Source: Magnetospirillum sp. ME-1
GTDB taxonomy: Bacteria; Pseudomonadota; Alphaproteobacteria; Rhodospirillales; Magnetospirillaceae
Direction: 5' to 3'
NCBI RefSeq assembly: GCF_002105535.1
Contig: NZ_CP015848.1
Location: 1,946,856-2,010,855, forward strand
Length of the DNA: 64,000 nt
Shown: piece after piece, positions 7,998 through 19,118 of the stretch
Layout of the letters: each line of letters starts with the position of its first letter
How positions within the stretch are numbered: the stretch's first letter is position 1
Program-made: the position numbers and the translations under genes
Notes under the pieces: generated by a model
What the model was told of the DNA's origin: nothing
Database searches by the model: none
What the model saw: the letters and a program-made list of their open reading frames with translations, nothing else

Positions 7998-8489
7998 TCA
8001 AATTTGGCAATACTGGCAAATATAAGCCGCTATCCCTTCGACATCATCACGATGAAACCGCGGCAGCGGAACGGCGTTGACCGGCTCGTCAGAAGCTAGA
8101 GCGACAATGCTTTTTTCCTCAGGCGCCAACATGGACTTGCCCAAAGACGGGTTCCACACTTCCAGTTTGGGATGGGAGGCCCATTTGTAGCCTTCGATCA
8201 ACAACAGATCGATTCCGGCGAAGCGGTTCATCAGCCAGTCGAGGGGCGGCTCGGTCTCGCCCGGATGAATCTCGTGAATCAGGGCGAAGCGATGCGGCGA
8301 GGCGACGATGGTCTCCACCGCGCCGGCGCGGGCCAGAGCCCGGCACTCCTCGTCGCCCACGGCCGGGTCGTGATGGGTGTGCTTGACGGTGGCGACCTTG
8401 ATTCCGGCCGCGACCAGGGCCGGGATCAGCCGGATCAGCAAGGTGGTCTTGCCGCTGCCACTCCAGCCGGCGATTCCGAAGACTTTCAT
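7998..8489 (-). CDS. mobB: molybdopterin-guanine dinucleotide biosynthesis adaptor protein MobB
   Basis: A 163-residue GTP-binding protein with the P-loop GWSGSGKTT near residue 8, the KHTHHD segment, the HEIHPGE region and LLIEGYKW, all characteristic of MobB. It assists MobA in attaching GMP to molybdopterin to give the bis-MGD cofactor of molybdoenzymes. It is a stand-alone gene here; mobA and moe genes are not in the window. It lies 39 bp downstream of the chemoreceptor gene on the same strand, so read-through is possible. Confidence 0.92.
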   Translation of the reverse strand: MKVFGIAGWSGSGKTTLLIRLIPALVAAGIKVATVKHTHHDPAVGDEECRALARAGAVETIVASPHRFALIHEIHPGETEPPLDWLMNRFAGIDLLLIEGYKWASHPKLEVWNPSLGKSMLAPEEKSIVALASDEPVNAVPLPRFHRDDVEGIAAYICQYCQI

Positions 8490-8528
8490 GGCGGCCAGCC
8501 TACCAAACCGGCCGCCATGGGCAAATGT

Positions 8529-10586
8529 CTATCTCCGGACCGTGGACAGGAAGGAATCCACCTCGTGGTTGAGCGCGGTGGCGGGCCGCGCCAGATCCTT
8601 GGCCGCCCAGATCACCCGGATGGCCGCCGCGCAGTAGCGAACCGCCGCCTGGGTCACCGAGGCGACGCCGTCGCCCACCACGGCGGCGTCCGTGTCCATC
8701 GCCTCGACGCATCGCTCGATCCGGCCGGTGATCTCGCGCTGGCGCACCACCGCGCCCGCCACTTCGCCGGCGATGCGGTCCATGTGCAGGATGGCCTCGC
8801 CGATGCCGTCGATGGCCATGGCGGTGTCAGCGGTCGCCCCCTGGATCTCCGCCACCTGGGCGGCGATCTCGCGGGTGGAGCGGGCGGTCTGGTGGGCCAG
8901 ATGCTTGACCTCGCCCGCCACCACGGCGAAGCCCTTGCCGGCCTCGCCCGCCCGCTGGGCCTCGATGGTGGCGTTGAGCGCCAGCATGTTGGTGCGCTGG
9001 GCGATCTCCTCGATCATGGTCACCACCCGGCCGATGCGGCCGGCCACCTCGGACAGGCTCTGGATGCGGCCGGTGGTGGCGGCAAGCCGGGTCACCGCAT
9101 CCCGGGCGATGGCGGCGGCCCCTTCGGCCCCGGAGGAGATTTCCCGCACCGAGCCCCCCAGTTCGGTGGTGGCCTCGGCCACCGAACGCACCGTCGCCCG
9201 GCACTGGCGGGCGGCCTCGGCCACCGCCAGGGCGCTGCTCTTGCCGCTGTCGGCCCCCGACGTCATGCGCTCGGCGGTGTCGCGGATCCCCACCGCGTTG
9301 GAGGCGACCAGATCGGCGGTGCTCTTCACCGCCTGTTCGAAGCCTTCGGCCAGGGACAGCAGGTGGGCGCGGTTGGCGGCCTCGGCCCTGGCGCGGATGG
9401 AGTGCTGCTCGTCTTGCAGCCGCACCATGGCGATGGCGTTCTCCTTGAACACGCCGACGGCGCGGGCCATGTCGCCGATTTCGTCGCGGCGCCCGGTGCC
9501 GGGCACGGCGATGGCGTGGTCGCCATGGGATAGGCGCTCCATGGCGTCCTGGATGAGACGCACCGGCCGGGTGATGGAATGGGCGATGACCAGGCAGGCG
9601 GCCAGGAAGGAGAGGCCCGCCAGCATGCCCACCAGGGCGACCTGACGGCCGGTGGCGCGGCGCTCGGCCTCCTGGGCGGCGATGGCCTGGGCCATGCCTT
9701 CGCGGGCGAAGGCCAGCACCCGCTGCATCACCGGCTGCAGGGCCTGGAACCCGGCGCGGACCTCGGCCAGCTCGCCCTTGACCGACTGCGCCCCGGCGGC
9801 GAAGGCCTGGAAATCCTGGCCGTAGACGATGCTGAGGCGCCGCAGATCGTCGCGGGTGGAATTGGGCAGGGTCGAGGAATCCAGCGCCATGTCCAACTGG
9901 CCGAGAGCGGCCTGATGCCGCCCCAGGGCGCCCGCCTGCCCGTCCAGCATGAAATCGCGCTCGGCCAGGCGCAGCTTGGTCACCGCCAGCGACAAGGGCG
10001 CCGAGGCCGGCCACATGGCCAGTTCCTGCTCGACGGCGCGGGCCGATTCGGTCAGACGGGCCCGCAACCCCGACTGCGCCGTCAGACCCAGGCGGGTCAT
10101 CTCGGCCTCGAGACGGGCGAAAGAGAGGGCGATGGTCTCGACCCCCACCTGGGCCTCACCCACCGCCTCGGCCATGGGGCCGCCGGCCGACAGTTCGGCC
10201 ACCGCGTCCAGCCGCTCGCGGATCTGTCCCAGATCGTGGTGAAGGGCCTGGGCGGTAGCGGCCTCGTGATCGCGGGCGAACACCTCCATCAGGTTCTGGG
10301 CCACCGCCGAGCGGGCCCGCACGTCGGCGGCCAGATCGTTGAGCCGGCGATAGGAATCCTGGGCCTGGAGCATGGCTTCGATGCGCTGCCCGGCCGCCAT
10401 GTAGACACTGCCGAACACCACGGCGGCGGCCAGGGCCAGCACCACCAGAAGGATGAAGCGGCCCCGGATGGGAAGGTCGGCCAGAAACGGCACCTCGCCG
10501 GCCCGAAGGCCATCGCGCGCCCAGGCCAGGGAAAAGGGGCGAAGGCCGAAGGCATCGGCGGTAACGGCATCCTGCTTCACGATCAT
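8529..10586 (-). CDS. methyl-accepting chemotaxis protein with a large periplasmic sensor
   Basis: A 685-residue transmembrane chemoreceptor. It has a cytoplasmic N-tail of about 40 residues, TM1 at about 42-65, an all-helical periplasmic region at about 66-312, TM2 at about 314-337, HAMP at about 338-392 and a signalling domain to the end. The hairpin tip is [22 protein letters not shown] at about residues 527-548 (given as the conserved core), where CheA and CheW bind. The sensor, about 245 residues with an RLAERDFML motif, resembles the helical bimodular type in size, but that is inference. There is no CheB/CheR-docking pentapeptide at the C-terminus. The ligand is unknown. Confidence 0.9.
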   Translation of the reverse strand: MIVKQDAVTADAFGLRPFSLAWARDGLRAGEVPFLADLPIRGRFILLVVLALAAAVVFGSVYMAAGQRIEAMLQAQDSYRRLNDLAADVRARSAVAQNLMEVFARDHEAATAQALHHDLGQIRERLDAVAELSAGGPMAEAVGEAQVGVETIALSFARLEAEMTRLGLTAQSGLRARLTESARAVEQELAMWPASAPLSLAVTKLRLAERDFMLDGQAGALGRHQAALGQLDMALDSSTLPNSTRDDLRRLSIVYGQDFQAFAAGAQSVKGELAEVRAGFQALQPVMQRVLAFAREGMAQAIAAQEAERRATGRQVALVGMLAGLSFLAACLVIAHSITRPVRLIQDAMERLSHGDHAIAVPGTGRRDEIGDMARAVGVFKENAIAMVRLQDEQHSIRARAEAANRAHLLSLAEGFEQAVKSTADLVASNAVGIRDTAERMTSGADSGKSSALAVAEAARQCRATVRSVAEATTELGGSVREISSGAEGAAAIARDAVTRLAATTGRIQSLSEVAGRIGRVVTMIEEIAQRTNMLALNATIEAQRAGEAGKGFAVVAGEVKHLAHQTARSTREIAAQVAEIQGATADTAMAIDGIGEAILHMDRIAGEVAGAVVRQREITGRIERCVEAMDTDAAVVGDGVASVTQAAVRYCAAAIRVIWAAKDLARPATALNHEVDSFLSTVRR

Positions 10587-10678
10587 GTCCTCAAGGCTCG
10601 ATGATCCCCCTTCCCCCGGGCGGGATCATAGGCCTTAAGCGGGACTCTTCCGTGTCGGCGCGATGACGGTTTGGTGAC

Positions 10679-12328
10679 TCAGACCCGAACCAGATGCACG
10701 TCGGTGATGGGCTTCTTGCCGTGGGTATCCTTGAGCGACCGGCGCACCGCCAGGCGGGCGGTTTCGCGCACCACGCCGTCGTCGCGGCGGACCTTCAAGG
10801 GCAGTTCCTCGATGGCGTCCCTCACCGCCTCGACCACCGCGTCGTGCTCTTCCGCCTCGTGGCCGGCGTCGAGCAGGCCGAGAGCCGTCAGCTGCGGGTC
10901 GCCCAGCAGCTTGCCCGCCTTGTCCAGCACCACGGTGACCACGGCCGAGCCGTTGAACACCATGCGCCGCCGATTGCGCAGGATCTCGGAATCGAGCCGC
11001 ACGATGCGCGGCCCATCGACGCAGAGCTTGCCGGTGGGCACATGGTCGACCACTTCCACCGGGCCGGGGGCCAGACGCAGCATGGTGCCGTTGCTGGTCT
11101 CGACGGCCTCCTCCACCCCGCAGGCCCGCGCCAGCCGGGCGTGCTCCTGCAGGTGGCGGGCCTCGCCATGCACCGGCACGGCGATGCGCGGGCGCAACAG
11201 GCGGTACATCTCCTCCATCTCCTCGCGGGCCGGATGGCCGGAGACGTGGACGAACTCGTCCTTCTCGGTCACCACCTCGACGCCCAAGCGGACCAGATCG
11301 TTCTGCAGCCTGAAGATGTCCTTCTCGTTGCCGGGAATGATGCGCGACGAGAAGATGCAGACGTCGCCCTTGCCCAGTTTGACGTGGGGATGGTCGCCCG
11401 ACGCGATGCGGGCCAGGGCGGCACGGGGCTCGCCCTGGCTGCCGGTGCAGATGTAGACCACCTTGTCCTTGGGCAGGTAGCCGGCGTCGTGCTCGGTGAG
11501 GAAGGGCGGCAGATCGGCAAGATAGCCGTTCTCGCGCGCCGCCTTGTCGATGCGCCACAGAGAGCGGCCCACCAGGGCGACGTTGCGGTCGTTGGCCATG
11601 GCGGCAACAGCGATGCTTTCCAGCCGCGCCACGTTGGTGGCGAAGCACGACACCGCGATACGGCCCGAAAAGCGGCCCAGCAGCTCGATCAGGCTGCCGC
11701 GCACCTGGGATTCCGAGCCTGAATGGCCCTTGGTGAAGACGTTGGTGGAATCGCCGATCAGGGCAAGGACGCCGTCCTTGCCCACCCGGCGCAGCGCCTC
11801 GGCATCGGTGGGCAGGCCCAGCAGCGGATCGGGATCGAACTTCCAGTCGCCGGTATGGACGATGGTCCCCAGCGGCGTGCGGATGGCCAGCACATTCGGC
11901 TCGGGAATGGAATGAGTGATCGAGATCATTTCGACCTCGAACGGACCCACCGAAAAACGCGAGCCCAGTTCAACTACATTGAGAGGCACCTGGGTGTGCA
12001 GCCCGGTCTCGTGCAGCTTGTTCTTCAGGATGGAAGCCGAGAACGGCGTCGCCCACACCGGGCAGCGCAGCCGGTCCCACAGGTACTGGACGGCGCCCAG
12101 GTGGTCCTCGTGGCCGTGGGTCAGCACGATGCCCACCAGCTTGTCCCGGCGTTCCTCGATCCAGGCGGGATCGGCCATCACCACGTCGACCATGGGCATG
12201 GTCTCGTCGCCGAACGACACGCCGCAATCGACCATCAGCCACTTGCCGCCGTAGCCGTACAGCGCGAGATTCATGCCGATCTCGCCGACACCCCCCAGCG
12301 GCAGGAAGACGAGTTCGCCCTGGCTCAT
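10679..12328 (-). CDS. rnj: ribonuclease J family protein
   Basis: A 549-residue metallo-beta-lactamase/beta-CASP nuclease with the metal-binding motif [12 protein letters not shown], then GDWKFD, the beta-CASP segment and the distal HVSGHP and VPVHGE histidine motifs. RNase J has 5'-3' exo- and endonucleolytic activity on RNA and acts in rRNA maturation and mRNA decay in alphaproteobacteria. The ATG at 12328 overlaps the coaX stop (ATGA); the open frame extends further upstream only inside coaX. It is the last gene of the nuo-birA-coaX-rnj string. Confidence 0.93.
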   Translation of the reverse strand: MSQGELVFLPLGGVGEIGMNLALYGYGGKWLMVDCGVSFGDETMPMVDVVMADPAWIEERRDKLVGIVLTHGHEDHLGAVQYLWDRLRCPVWATPFSASILKNKLHETGLHTQVPLNVVELGSRFSVGPFEVEMISITHSIPEPNVLAIRTPLGTIVHTGDWKFDPDPLLGLPTDAEALRRVGKDGVLALIGDSTNVFTKGHSGSESQVRGSLIELLGRFSGRIAVSCFATNVARLESIAVAAMANDRNVALVGRSLWRIDKAARENGYLADLPPFLTEHDAGYLPKDKVVYICTGSQGEPRAALARIASGDHPHVKLGKGDVCIFSSRIIPGNEKDIFRLQNDLVRLGVEVVTEKDEFVHVSGHPAREEMEEMYRLLRPRIAVPVHGEARHLQEHARLARACGVEEAVETSNGTMLRLAPGPVEVVDHVPTGKLCVDGPRIVRLDSEILRNRRRMVFNGSAVVTVVLDKAGKLLGDPQLTALGLLDAGHEAEEHDAVVEAVRDAIEELPLKVRRDDGVVRETARLAVRRSLKDTHGKKPITDVHLVRV

Positions 12329-13107
12329 CCCCGCACCGGGGCGGTATTGCGGCGGTTGATCTCGAGGAGGCCGCGGAGCGTCAGGTCGGCGTCCAGCGCA
12401 TTGATCACCTTGGTGGCCTCGGCGAACAGCGGCGCCAGTCCACCGGTGGCCACCACCAGCATGTCCGAGCCGAACTCGTCCTTGATGCGCTTCACCAGGC
12501 CTTCGATCAGGCCCACATAGCCCCAGAAGATGCCCGATTGCATGGCCGGCACCGTGGCCCGCCCGATCACCTGGCGGGGCCGCCCGATGGCGACGCGGGG
12601 CAGCTTGGCGGCGGCCATGTGCAGCGCCTCGAGCGACAGGTTGATGCCGGGCGAGATGGCGCCGCCGCAGTAATTGCCGGCCTCGTCCACCACGTCGAAG
12701 GTGGTGGCGGTGCCGAAATCGATGACGATCAGCGGCCCCTTGTAGTACTTGTGCGCCGCCACGGCGTTGACCAGACGGTCGGCGCCCACTTCCTCGGGCC
12801 GGTCCAGCAGGATCGACAGGCCGAGATCGACGCCCTCGTCGCCCACCACCAGCGGCTCGCACTTGAAATAGCGGCGGCACAGCGTCTTGAGACCGAACAC
12901 CATGGCCGGCACCACCGAGGCGATGATCGCCGACTTGATGTCCAGGCGGTTCAGCCCCTCGATGGTCAGCAATTGGGTGAGCCAGACGCCCAGCTCGTCG
13001 GCGGTGCGCTCGGAATCGGTCGAGGCGCGCCACTCGCCGCGCAGGGTGTCGCCGTCATAGACGGCGAAGACGATGTTGGTGTTGCCCGAATCGATGGCCA
13101 ACAGCAT
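12325..13107 (-). CDS. coaX: type III pantothenate kinase (CoaX)
   Basis: A 260-residue ASKHA-fold kinase that phosphorylates pantothenate, the first step of coenzyme A synthesis. It opens with [11 protein letters not shown] (phosphate-1 motif), has [10 protein letters not shown] and [11 protein letters not shown] (phosphate-2), and GGAISPG. CoaX differs from CoaA in having no P-loop, which fits. It lies 12 bp after birA and overlaps rnj by 4 bp. Confidence 0.95.
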   Translation of the reverse strand: MLLAIDSGNTNIVFAVYDGDTLRGEWRASTDSERTADELGVWLTQLLTIEGLNRLDIKSAIIASVVPAMVFGLKTLCRRYFKCEPLVVGDEGVDLGLSILLDRPEEVGADRLVNAVAAHKYYKGPLIVIDFGTATTFDVVDEAGNYCGGAISPGINLSLEALHMAAAKLPRVAIGRPRQVIGRATVPAMQSGIFWGYVGLIEGLVKRIKDEFGSDMLVVATGGLAPLFAEATKVINALDADLTLRGLLEINRRNTAPVRG

Positions 13108-13119
13108 GGTTGAGCTCCG

Positions 13120-13866
13120 TCACAATCCCGGAAAAAACACGTCGCCGGCCAGTACCCGGCGAATACCCGCGTCACCCTGGTCGAGCAGCATTCCGCCCTC
13201 CTCGTCCAGGCCGGCGAACACGCCGGTCAGCGTCTCGGCCTCGAGACGAACCACCGCCGCCTCGCCCAGTCCCCGCGCCCGGCCCAGCCAGGCGGACCGG
13301 ATGGGCGCGAAGCCCTCGGCCCGCCAGCGGGCCAGCCAGGGGCCGAAATGCCGGCAAAGCCCGCTCAACACATCGGCAGTATCGCCGCCATAGCCCAGTT
13401 CCGCCAGCGACAAGGTCGCATACAGGGTCTCCCCCGGCGCGGGCCGCGTCGCCACGTCCACGCCGATGCCCAGCACCAGCCAGCCGTCGCCGGCGCTTTC
13501 CAGCAGCATGCCCGCCACCTTGCGGCCGTCCATCAGCACGTCGTTGGGCCACTTGCACCGCACATCGTGACCGGGGACCAGTTCGTCAAGGGCCTCGGCC
13601 AGGCTGAGGGCCGCCACGAAGCCGATCTGGGCCGCCTCACTCAACGGAGGGCGGATGCGCAGGGTGAAGGAGGCGTGCAGGTTGCCCTCGGGGCTTTCCC
13701 ACGTCCGGCCGCGGCGGCCGCGTCCCGCGCTCTGGCGCTTGGCCGTCACCACCAAAAGATCGGCGGCGGTGCCGTCCTCGACCCGCCGCCGCGCCTCGTC
13801 GTTGGTGCTGCCGACACTGTCCAGGCCCACATGGCTGAACGGCGCCGGCAGGTGAATGGTGGTCAT
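13120..13866 (-). CDS. birA: biotin--[acetyl-CoA-carboxylase] ligase (BirA, catalytic type)
   Basis: A 248-residue biotin protein ligase with the biotinyl-AMP loop GRGRRGRTW at residues 48-56 and the CKWPNDVL motif. It attaches biotin to the BCCP subunit of acetyl-CoA carboxylase and other carboxylases. It lacks the N-terminal DNA-binding domain of E. coli BirA, so it should not repress the bio operon at the left of this window directly. The start overlaps the nuoN stop by 4 bp, which places it in the nuo transcription unit. Confidence 0.95.
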   Translation of the reverse strand: MTTIHLPAPFSHVGLDSVGSTNDEARRRVEDGTAADLLVVTAKRQSAGRGRRGRTWESPEGNLHASFTLRIRPPLSEAAQIGFVAALSLAEALDELVPGHDVRCKWPNDVLMDGRKVAGMLLESAGDGWLVLGIGVDVATRPAPGETLYATLSLAELGYGGDTADVLSGLCRHFGPWLARWRAEGFAPIRSAWLGRARGLGEAAVVRLEAETLTGVFAGLDEEGGMLLDQGDAGIRRVLAGDVFFPGL

Positions 13867-15326
13867 CCCGCCGCCGGGAACAGCACCTGGGCCGCCGCCT
13901 TGGCGCTGGTCACCAGCGGCGCCGGGATCAGGGTGAAGGCCAGGATCACCAGGGTGGAAACCGCCATCACCAGGGTCATGGAGGCGCCCACCGGCTTGTC
14001 GAAGGCTTCCACCGGCTCATCGAAGTACATGACCTTGATGATGCGCAGGTAGTAGTAGGCGCTCACCACCGAGGACAGCAGGCCGATGATGGCCAGGGTG
14101 TAGAGGCCGGACTCGACGGCGGCCATGAACACGTAGAACTTGCCCCAGAAGCCCGCCAGCGGCGGCACGCCCGCCATGGAGAACATCAGCACCGCCATGA
14201 CGAAGGCCATCATGGGGTGGGTCTTGGACAGGCCGGCCAGATCGTCGATGCCTTCCACCATGCGGCCCTTCTGGCGCATGGACAGGATCACCGCGAAGGT
14301 GCCCACGTTCATGAACAGGTAGATGGCCAGATAGATCAGCACGCCCTGGATGCCCAGCGTCGAGCCGGCGGCGATGCCGACCAGCACGAAGCCAACATGG
14401 CCGATGGAGGAATACGCCATCAGACGCTTGATGTTGGTCTGGACCACGGCGGCGAAGGCGCCCACGAACATGGAGCCGATGGCCACGAAGGTCACCACCT
14501 GGCGCCACTGCTCCACCAGATCGGCGAAGGGGCCGGTCATGACACGGACCAGCAGGCACAAAGCGGCGATCTTGGGGGCCACGGCGAAGAACGAGGTCAC
14601 CGGAGTGGGCGCGCCCTCGTAGACGTCGGGGGCCCACATGTGGAACGGCACCGCCGAAACCTTGAAGCACAGGCCGGCCATGACGAAGACCAGACCGGCG
14701 ATGACGCCCATATTGGGCTTCACCGGGTGATCGTGGCCGCCCGCGAACAGGTTGGCCAGGGTCTCGAACGAGGTGGAGCCGGCGAAGCCGTAGATCAGCG
14801 AGACGCCATAGAGCAGCAGGCCCGAGGCCAGCGCGCCCAGCACGAAGTACTTGAGGCCCGCCTCGGTGGCCCGGGCGTTGTCGCGGTTATAGGCGGCCAG
14901 CACGTAGAGCGACAGGCTTTGCAGCTCCAGACCCAGGTAGAGGGCGAGGAAGTCGTTGGCCGAGATCATCATCAGCATGCCCAGCGTGGCGAACAGTACC
15001 AGCACCGGATATTCGAAGCGGCCGATCTTCTCGCGCTCGAGATAGGGCAGCGACATGGCGATGGAGATGGCCGAGGCCACCAGCACCATGCCCTTGGCGA
15101 AGCCGGCGAAGCGGTCGGCCACGAACAGGCCGTTGAAGGCCGTCAGCCGTTCGCCGCCCAGGCTGGAGACCAGCACCATGGCGGCGCCGAGAGCCAGGAT
15201 CACCAGGACGGACACCGCCTTGGTGCTGTCCTCCTTGCGGAACACGCCCAGCATCAGCAGGGCCAGGCCAGCCACCGCCAGGAAGATTTCCGGCAGGACC
15301 GGGACGAGGTCGAGAGTCTTGATCAC
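13863..15326 (-). CDS. nuoN: NADH-quinone oxidoreductase subunit N
   Basis: A 487-residue antiporter-like membrane subunit of complex I with about 14 transmembrane helices. It carries the proton_antipo_M signature region around [19 protein letters not shown] and the lysine-bearing helix [16 protein letters not shown]. It conducts protons across the cytoplasmic membrane during NADH oxidation. It lies 14 bp after nuoM and overlaps birA. Confidence 0.97.
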   Translation of the reverse strand: MIKTLDLVPVLPEIFLAVAGLALLMLGVFRKEDSTKAVSVLVILALGAAMVLVSSLGGERLTAFNGLFVADRFAGFAKGMVLVASAISIAMSLPYLEREKIGRFEYPVLVLFATLGMLMMISANDFLALYLGLELQSLSLYVLAAYNRDNARATEAGLKYFVLGALASGLLLYGVSLIYGFAGSTSFETLANLFAGGHDHPVKPNMGVIAGLVFVMAGLCFKVSAVPFHMWAPDVYEGAPTPVTSFFAVAPKIAALCLLVRVMTGPFADLVEQWRQVVTFVAIGSMFVGAFAAVVQTNIKRLMAYSSIGHVGFVLVGIAAGSTLGIQGVLIYLAIYLFMNVGTFAVILSMRQKGRMVEGIDDLAGLSKTHPMMAFVMAVLMFSMAGVPPLAGFWGKFYVFMAAVESGLYTLAIIGLLSSVVSAYYYLRIIKVMYFDEPVEAFDKPVGASMTLVMAVSTLVILAFTLIPAPLVTSAKAAAQVLFPAAG

Positions 15327-15340
15327 GTCTTAGGTCCCCC

Positions 15341-16855
15341 TTAGCGGGCAGCCAGCGTCAGGCCGTCATGGGCGGCCCGAGCAAGCTCGTAATTGGAGAT
15401 CAGCTTGGTCACCGACGCATGCATCGGCTCGAGGAAGGTGCCGGGAGCGACACCCATCCAGATGGTCATGACGATCAGCGGCGCGAACACCGCGATCTCG
15501 CGCGGGCTCATGTCGAGAATCCCCTTGAGATCCTCGCGGGTGAGCCGGCCGAACACCACCCGGCGATAGAGGTACAGCATGTAGGCCGCCCCCAGCACCA
15601 GACCGGTGGCGGCGAAGAACGCCACCCAGGTGTTGACCTGGAACACGCCCATCAGCACCAGGAACTCGCCGACGAAGCCGGCGGTGCCGGGCAGGCCGAC
15701 CGAAGCCATGGTGAACAGCATGAACACCGCCGCATACTTGGGCATGCGGGTGGCGAGGCCGCCGTAGCGGGCGATCTCGCGGGTGTGCATGCGGTCGTAG
15801 ATCACGCCGACGCACAGGAACAGCGCGCCCGAGACGATGCCGTGCGACAGCATCTGGAACAGCGCGCCCTCGACGCCCTGGGTGGTCATGGCGAAGATGC
15901 CGATGGTGACGTAACCCATGTGGGCGACGGAGGAATAGGCGATCAGCTTCTTCATGTCCTCCTGCACCAGGGCCACCAGCGAGGTGTAGATCACCGCGAC
16001 GATGGACAGGGTGTAGATCAGCGGCGTGAAGTAGACCGACGCGTCCGGCAGCATGGGGATGGAGAAGCGGATGAAGCCGTAGGCCCCCATCTTCAGCAGC
16101 ACGCCGGCCAGGATCACCGAACCGCCGGTGGGCGCTTCCACGTGGGCGTCGGGCAGCCAGGTGTGCACCGGCCACATGGGAACCTTCACGGCGAAGGAGG
16201 CGAAGAAGGCCAGCCACAGCCACAGCTGCATCTTGAAGGGGAACGAGTGGGCCATCAGCGACGGGATGTCGGTGGTGTGGGCGTCGAAATACATGGCCAG
16301 CATGGCGACCAGCATCAGCACCGAACCCAGCAGGGTATAGAGGAAGAACTTGAACGCCGCGTACACCCGGCGCTGCCCGCCCCACACGCCGATGATGATG
16401 AACATCGGGATCAGGACGGCCTCGAAGAAGATGTAGAACAGCACCAGATCGAGCGCGCAGAACATGCCGATCATCATGGTCTCGAGGATCATGAAGGCCA
16501 CCATGTACTCCTTGACCCGCTTCTCCACCGAGCCGAAGGCGGCCAGGATGCAGATGGGGCACAGGAAGGTGGACAACAGCACGAACCACACCGAGATGCC
16601 GTCAACGCCCATGGAATAGGCGATGGTGGTTCCGGGGAACCACAGCGCGGTCTCCTTCAGCTGGAAGTCCGGCGAGGCGCCGTTGAACTTCGCCAGGATG
16701 AACAGCGACACCACGAAGGTGGCGATGGAGGTCAGCAGCGCCACGTTGCGGGCATTGCGGGCCACCACCTCGGTTTCGCCGCGGATGGTGAGGATGAACA
16801 GCGCTCCGGCCAGGGGCAGGAACGTGGTCAGCGAGAGAAGGGGCCAGTCGTTCAT
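15341..16855 (-). CDS. nuoM: NADH-quinone oxidoreductase subunit M
   Basis: A 504-residue antiporter-like subunit of complex I, about 14 helices, with [21 protein letters not shown], the [15 protein letters not shown] lysine helix and the conserved Glu helix near [13 protein letters not shown]. It forms one of the three antiporter-like proton channels in the membrane arm. Downstream of nuoL by 18 bp. Confidence 0.97.
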   Translation of the reverse strand: MNDWPLLSLTTFLPLAGALFILTIRGETEVVARNARNVALLTSIATFVVSLFILAKFNGASPDFQLKETALWFPGTTIAYSMGVDGISVWFVLLSTFLCPICILAAFGSVEKRVKEYMVAFMILETMMIGMFCALDLVLFYIFFEAVLIPMFIIIGVWGGQRRVYAAFKFFLYTLLGSVLMLVAMLAMYFDAHTTDIPSLMAHSFPFKMQLWLWLAFFASFAVKVPMWPVHTWLPDAHVEAPTGGSVILAGVLLKMGAYGFIRFSIPMLPDASVYFTPLIYTLSIVAVIYTSLVALVQEDMKKLIAYSSVAHMGYVTIGIFAMTTQGVEGALFQMLSHGIVSGALFLCVGVIYDRMHTREIARYGGLATRMPKYAAVFMLFTMASVGLPGTAGFVGEFLVLMGVFQVNTWVAFFAATGLVLGAAYMLYLYRRVVFGRLTREDLKGILDMSPREIAVFAPLIVMTIWMGVAPGTFLEPMHASVTKLISNYELARAAHDGLTLAAR

Positions 16856-16873
16856 GGGGCGTCTTCCTCGTCC

Positions 16874-18802
16874 TCAGCGCGCGTTGAAAATGTACCAGGT
16901 GACGAACGCCGCCACGCCGATCAGCATGGCGTAGGCGTAGTGGTAGAGGTAGCCGCTCTGGGCGCGAGCCACCTTCTGGGCGACCGCACGGGTCGCCGCC
17001 GCCACGCCGTCCGGCCCCACTCCGTCGATCAGCGCGCCGTCGCCGCCCTGCCACAGACCGCGGCCGAGCTTGAAGGCGGGCTTTACGAAGATCAGGTCGT
17101 ACAGCTCGTCGAAGTACCACTTGTTCAGCAGGAACCGGTGCACACCCTTGAAGGTGTTGGCCAGCGCCACCGGCAGACCCGGAGCGAACACGTAGAAGAG
17201 ATAGGCCAGCGCGATGCCCGACACCGCCACCACCGTGGGCAGCAGGGCCACCCAGGAGGGAACGTGATGGGCATTCTCCAGGCTGGGATGCGCCGGGGTG
17301 ACCAGGATGGCGGAGCGCCAGAAATCATGGTTGTGATGACCGACGAACATCTCGTAGCCCGCCCAGCCGGCGAACAGGGCGCCCAGCGACAGGAACAGCA
17401 GCGGGATCAGCATCACCGCCGGGCTTTCATGGACATGGGCCATGACATGCTCGTCGGCGCGCGGACGGCCGTGGAAGGTCAGCAGCAGCAGACGCCACGA
17501 GTAGAAGGCGGTCAGGAAGGCGGCGAGGCAGCCGATCCAGTAGGCGCCCTGGCCGGCGATGGTGTGCGAGCCCCAGGCGGCTTCCAGGATGGTGTCCTTG
17601 GAGTAGTAGCCGGCGAAGAAGGGAATTCCGGCCAGCGCCAGGGAACCGATCCACATCAGGACCCAGGTGACCTTGACGTGCTTCCAGATGCCGCCCATGC
17701 GGCGGATGTCCTGCTCGTCGCTCATGGCGTGGATCACCGAACCGGCGCCCAGGAACAGCAGGGCCTTGAAGAAGGCGTGGGTCATCAGGTGGAAGATGGC
17801 GGCCTGGTAGGCCGACACGCCGATGGCGAAGAACATGTAGCCCAGCTGCGAGCAGGTAGAATACGCGATCACCCGCTTGATGTCGTTCTGCACGCAGCCC
17901 ACCGTCGCCGCGAAGATGGCGGTGGCGGCGCCGACCACGGTCACCACGGTGAGAGCGGTGTCCGAGAACTCGAACAGCGGGCTCATGCGGGCGACCATGA
18001 AGACACCGGCGGTGACCATGGTGGCGGCATGGATCAGGGCCGACACCGGGGTCGGGCCCTCCATGGCGTCGGGCAGCCAGGTGTGCAGGCCCAGCTGGGC
18101 CGACTTGCCCATGGCGCCGACGAACAGCAGCAGGCAGCAGATGGTGATGGCGTGCCACTCGACGCCGAAGAAATTGACGGTGGCGTTGGCCTTGTCGGCG
18201 GCGGCGGCGAAGATGGGATCGAAGCCCACCGAGCCGAACAGGAAGTAGACGCCGAAGATGCCGAGCGCGAAACCGAAATCGCCGACGCGGTTGACCACGA
18301 AGGCCTTGATGGCGGCGGCCGAGGCCGAGGGCTTCTCGTACCAGAAGCCGATCAGCAGGTAGGAGGCGACACCGACGCCTTCCCAGCCGAAGAACATCTG
18401 CACCAGATTGTCGGACGTCACCAGCATCAGCATGGCGAAGGTGAACAGCGACAGGTAGCTCTGGAACCGCCAGATGGACGGATCGTGGCTCATGTAGCCG
18501 ACCGAGTAGATGTGCACGGCCGCCGACACCCAGGTGACGACGATCAGCATCACGGCGGTGAGCGTATCGACCTTCAGCGACCAGTTGACGGCCATGGTGC
18601 CCGAGCGGATCCACTCGGCGACCACCACGGTCTGGGCCTCGCCGCCGATGGCGACCTTCTGGAAGATCAGCCCGGCCATCACGGCGGACGCCACCAGCAG
18701 GGTGCAGGTGACGATCTGCGCGCCCCTGTCGCCGATGAAGCGGCCGAACAGGCCGGCCACCACGGCGCCAAGGAGCGGCAGGAATACGGTTGCAGTGATC
18801 AT
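16874..18802 (-). CDS. nuoL: NADH-quinone oxidoreductase subunit L
   Basis: A 642-residue distal antiporter-like subunit. The segment QLGLHTWLPDAMEGPTPVSA and the following HAATMVTAGVF are the NuoL signature. The long C-terminal part (about residues 500-642) contains the lateral helix that runs along the membrane arm and a final membrane anchor. It lies 4 bp after nuoK. Confidence 0.97.
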   Translation of the reverse strand: MITATVFLPLLGAVVAGLFGRFIGDRGAQIVTCTLLVASAVMAGLIFQKVAIGGEAQTVVVAEWIRSGTMAVNWSLKVDTLTAVMLIVVTWVSAAVHIYSVGYMSHDPSIWRFQSYLSLFTFAMLMLVTSDNLVQMFFGWEGVGVASYLLIGFWYEKPSASAAAIKAFVVNRVGDFGFALGIFGVYFLFGSVGFDPIFAAAADKANATVNFFGVEWHAITICCLLLFVGAMGKSAQLGLHTWLPDAMEGPTPVSALIHAATMVTAGVFMVARMSPLFEFSDTALTVVTVVGAATAIFAATVGCVQNDIKRVIAYSTCSQLGYMFFAIGVSAYQAAIFHLMTHAFFKALLFLGAGSVIHAMSDEQDIRRMGGIWKHVKVTWVLMWIGSLALAGIPFFAGYYSKDTILEAAWGSHTIAGQGAYWIGCLAAFLTAFYSWRLLLLTFHGRPRADEHVMAHVHESPAVMLIPLLFLSLGALFAGWAGYEMFVGHHNHDFWRSAILVTPAHPSLENAHHVPSWVALLPTVVAVSGIALAYLFYVFAPGLPVALANTFKGVHRFLLNKWYFDELYDLIFVKPAFKLGRGLWQGGDGALIDGVGPDGVAAATRAVAQKVARAQSGYLYHYAYAMLIGVAAFVTWYIFNAR

Positions 18803-18806
18803 CCGC

Positions 18807-19118
18807 TTACCCCTTGAGCTGGCTGATTTCTTCCACCGCGATGGTGCCGCGGTTACGGAAGAAGACGACGACGATGGCCAGGCCGATGGCGGCCTCGGCG
18901 GCGGCCACGGTCAGGATGAACATGGCGAACACCTGGCCGACCAGATCGTTCAGATAGGACGAGAAGGCCACCATGTTGATGTTGACGGCCAGAAGCATGA
19001 GCTCGATGGACATCATGATGATGATGACGTTCTTCCGGTTCAGGAAGATGCCCATCACGCCCAGCGTGAACAGGATGGCGGCTACCGTCAGGTAGTGGGA
19101 CAGACCGATCTCGAGCAT
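18807..19118 (-). CDS. nuoK: NADH-quinone oxidoreductase subunit K
   Basis: A 103-residue subunit with three transmembrane helices, including the conserved buried glutamate in [18 protein letters not shown] and a second in the [13 protein letters not shown] helix. Both belong to the proton relay next to the quinone site. Its start overlaps the nuoJ stop by one base. Confidence 0.97.
   Translation of the reverse strand: MLEIGLSHYLTVAAILFTLGVMGIFLNRKNVIIIMMSIELMLLAVNINMVAFSSYLNDLVGQVFAMFILTVAAAEAAIGLAIVVVFFRNRGTIAVEEISQLKG

Noticed and set aside
15368-18817. An open frame of more than 1100 codons on the plus strand, antisense to nuoM and nuoL
   Set aside because: The predicted protein is a low-complexity H/Q/G/R-rich sequence typical of the complement of GC-rich genes, and nuoM and nuoL are complete and conserved on the other strand.
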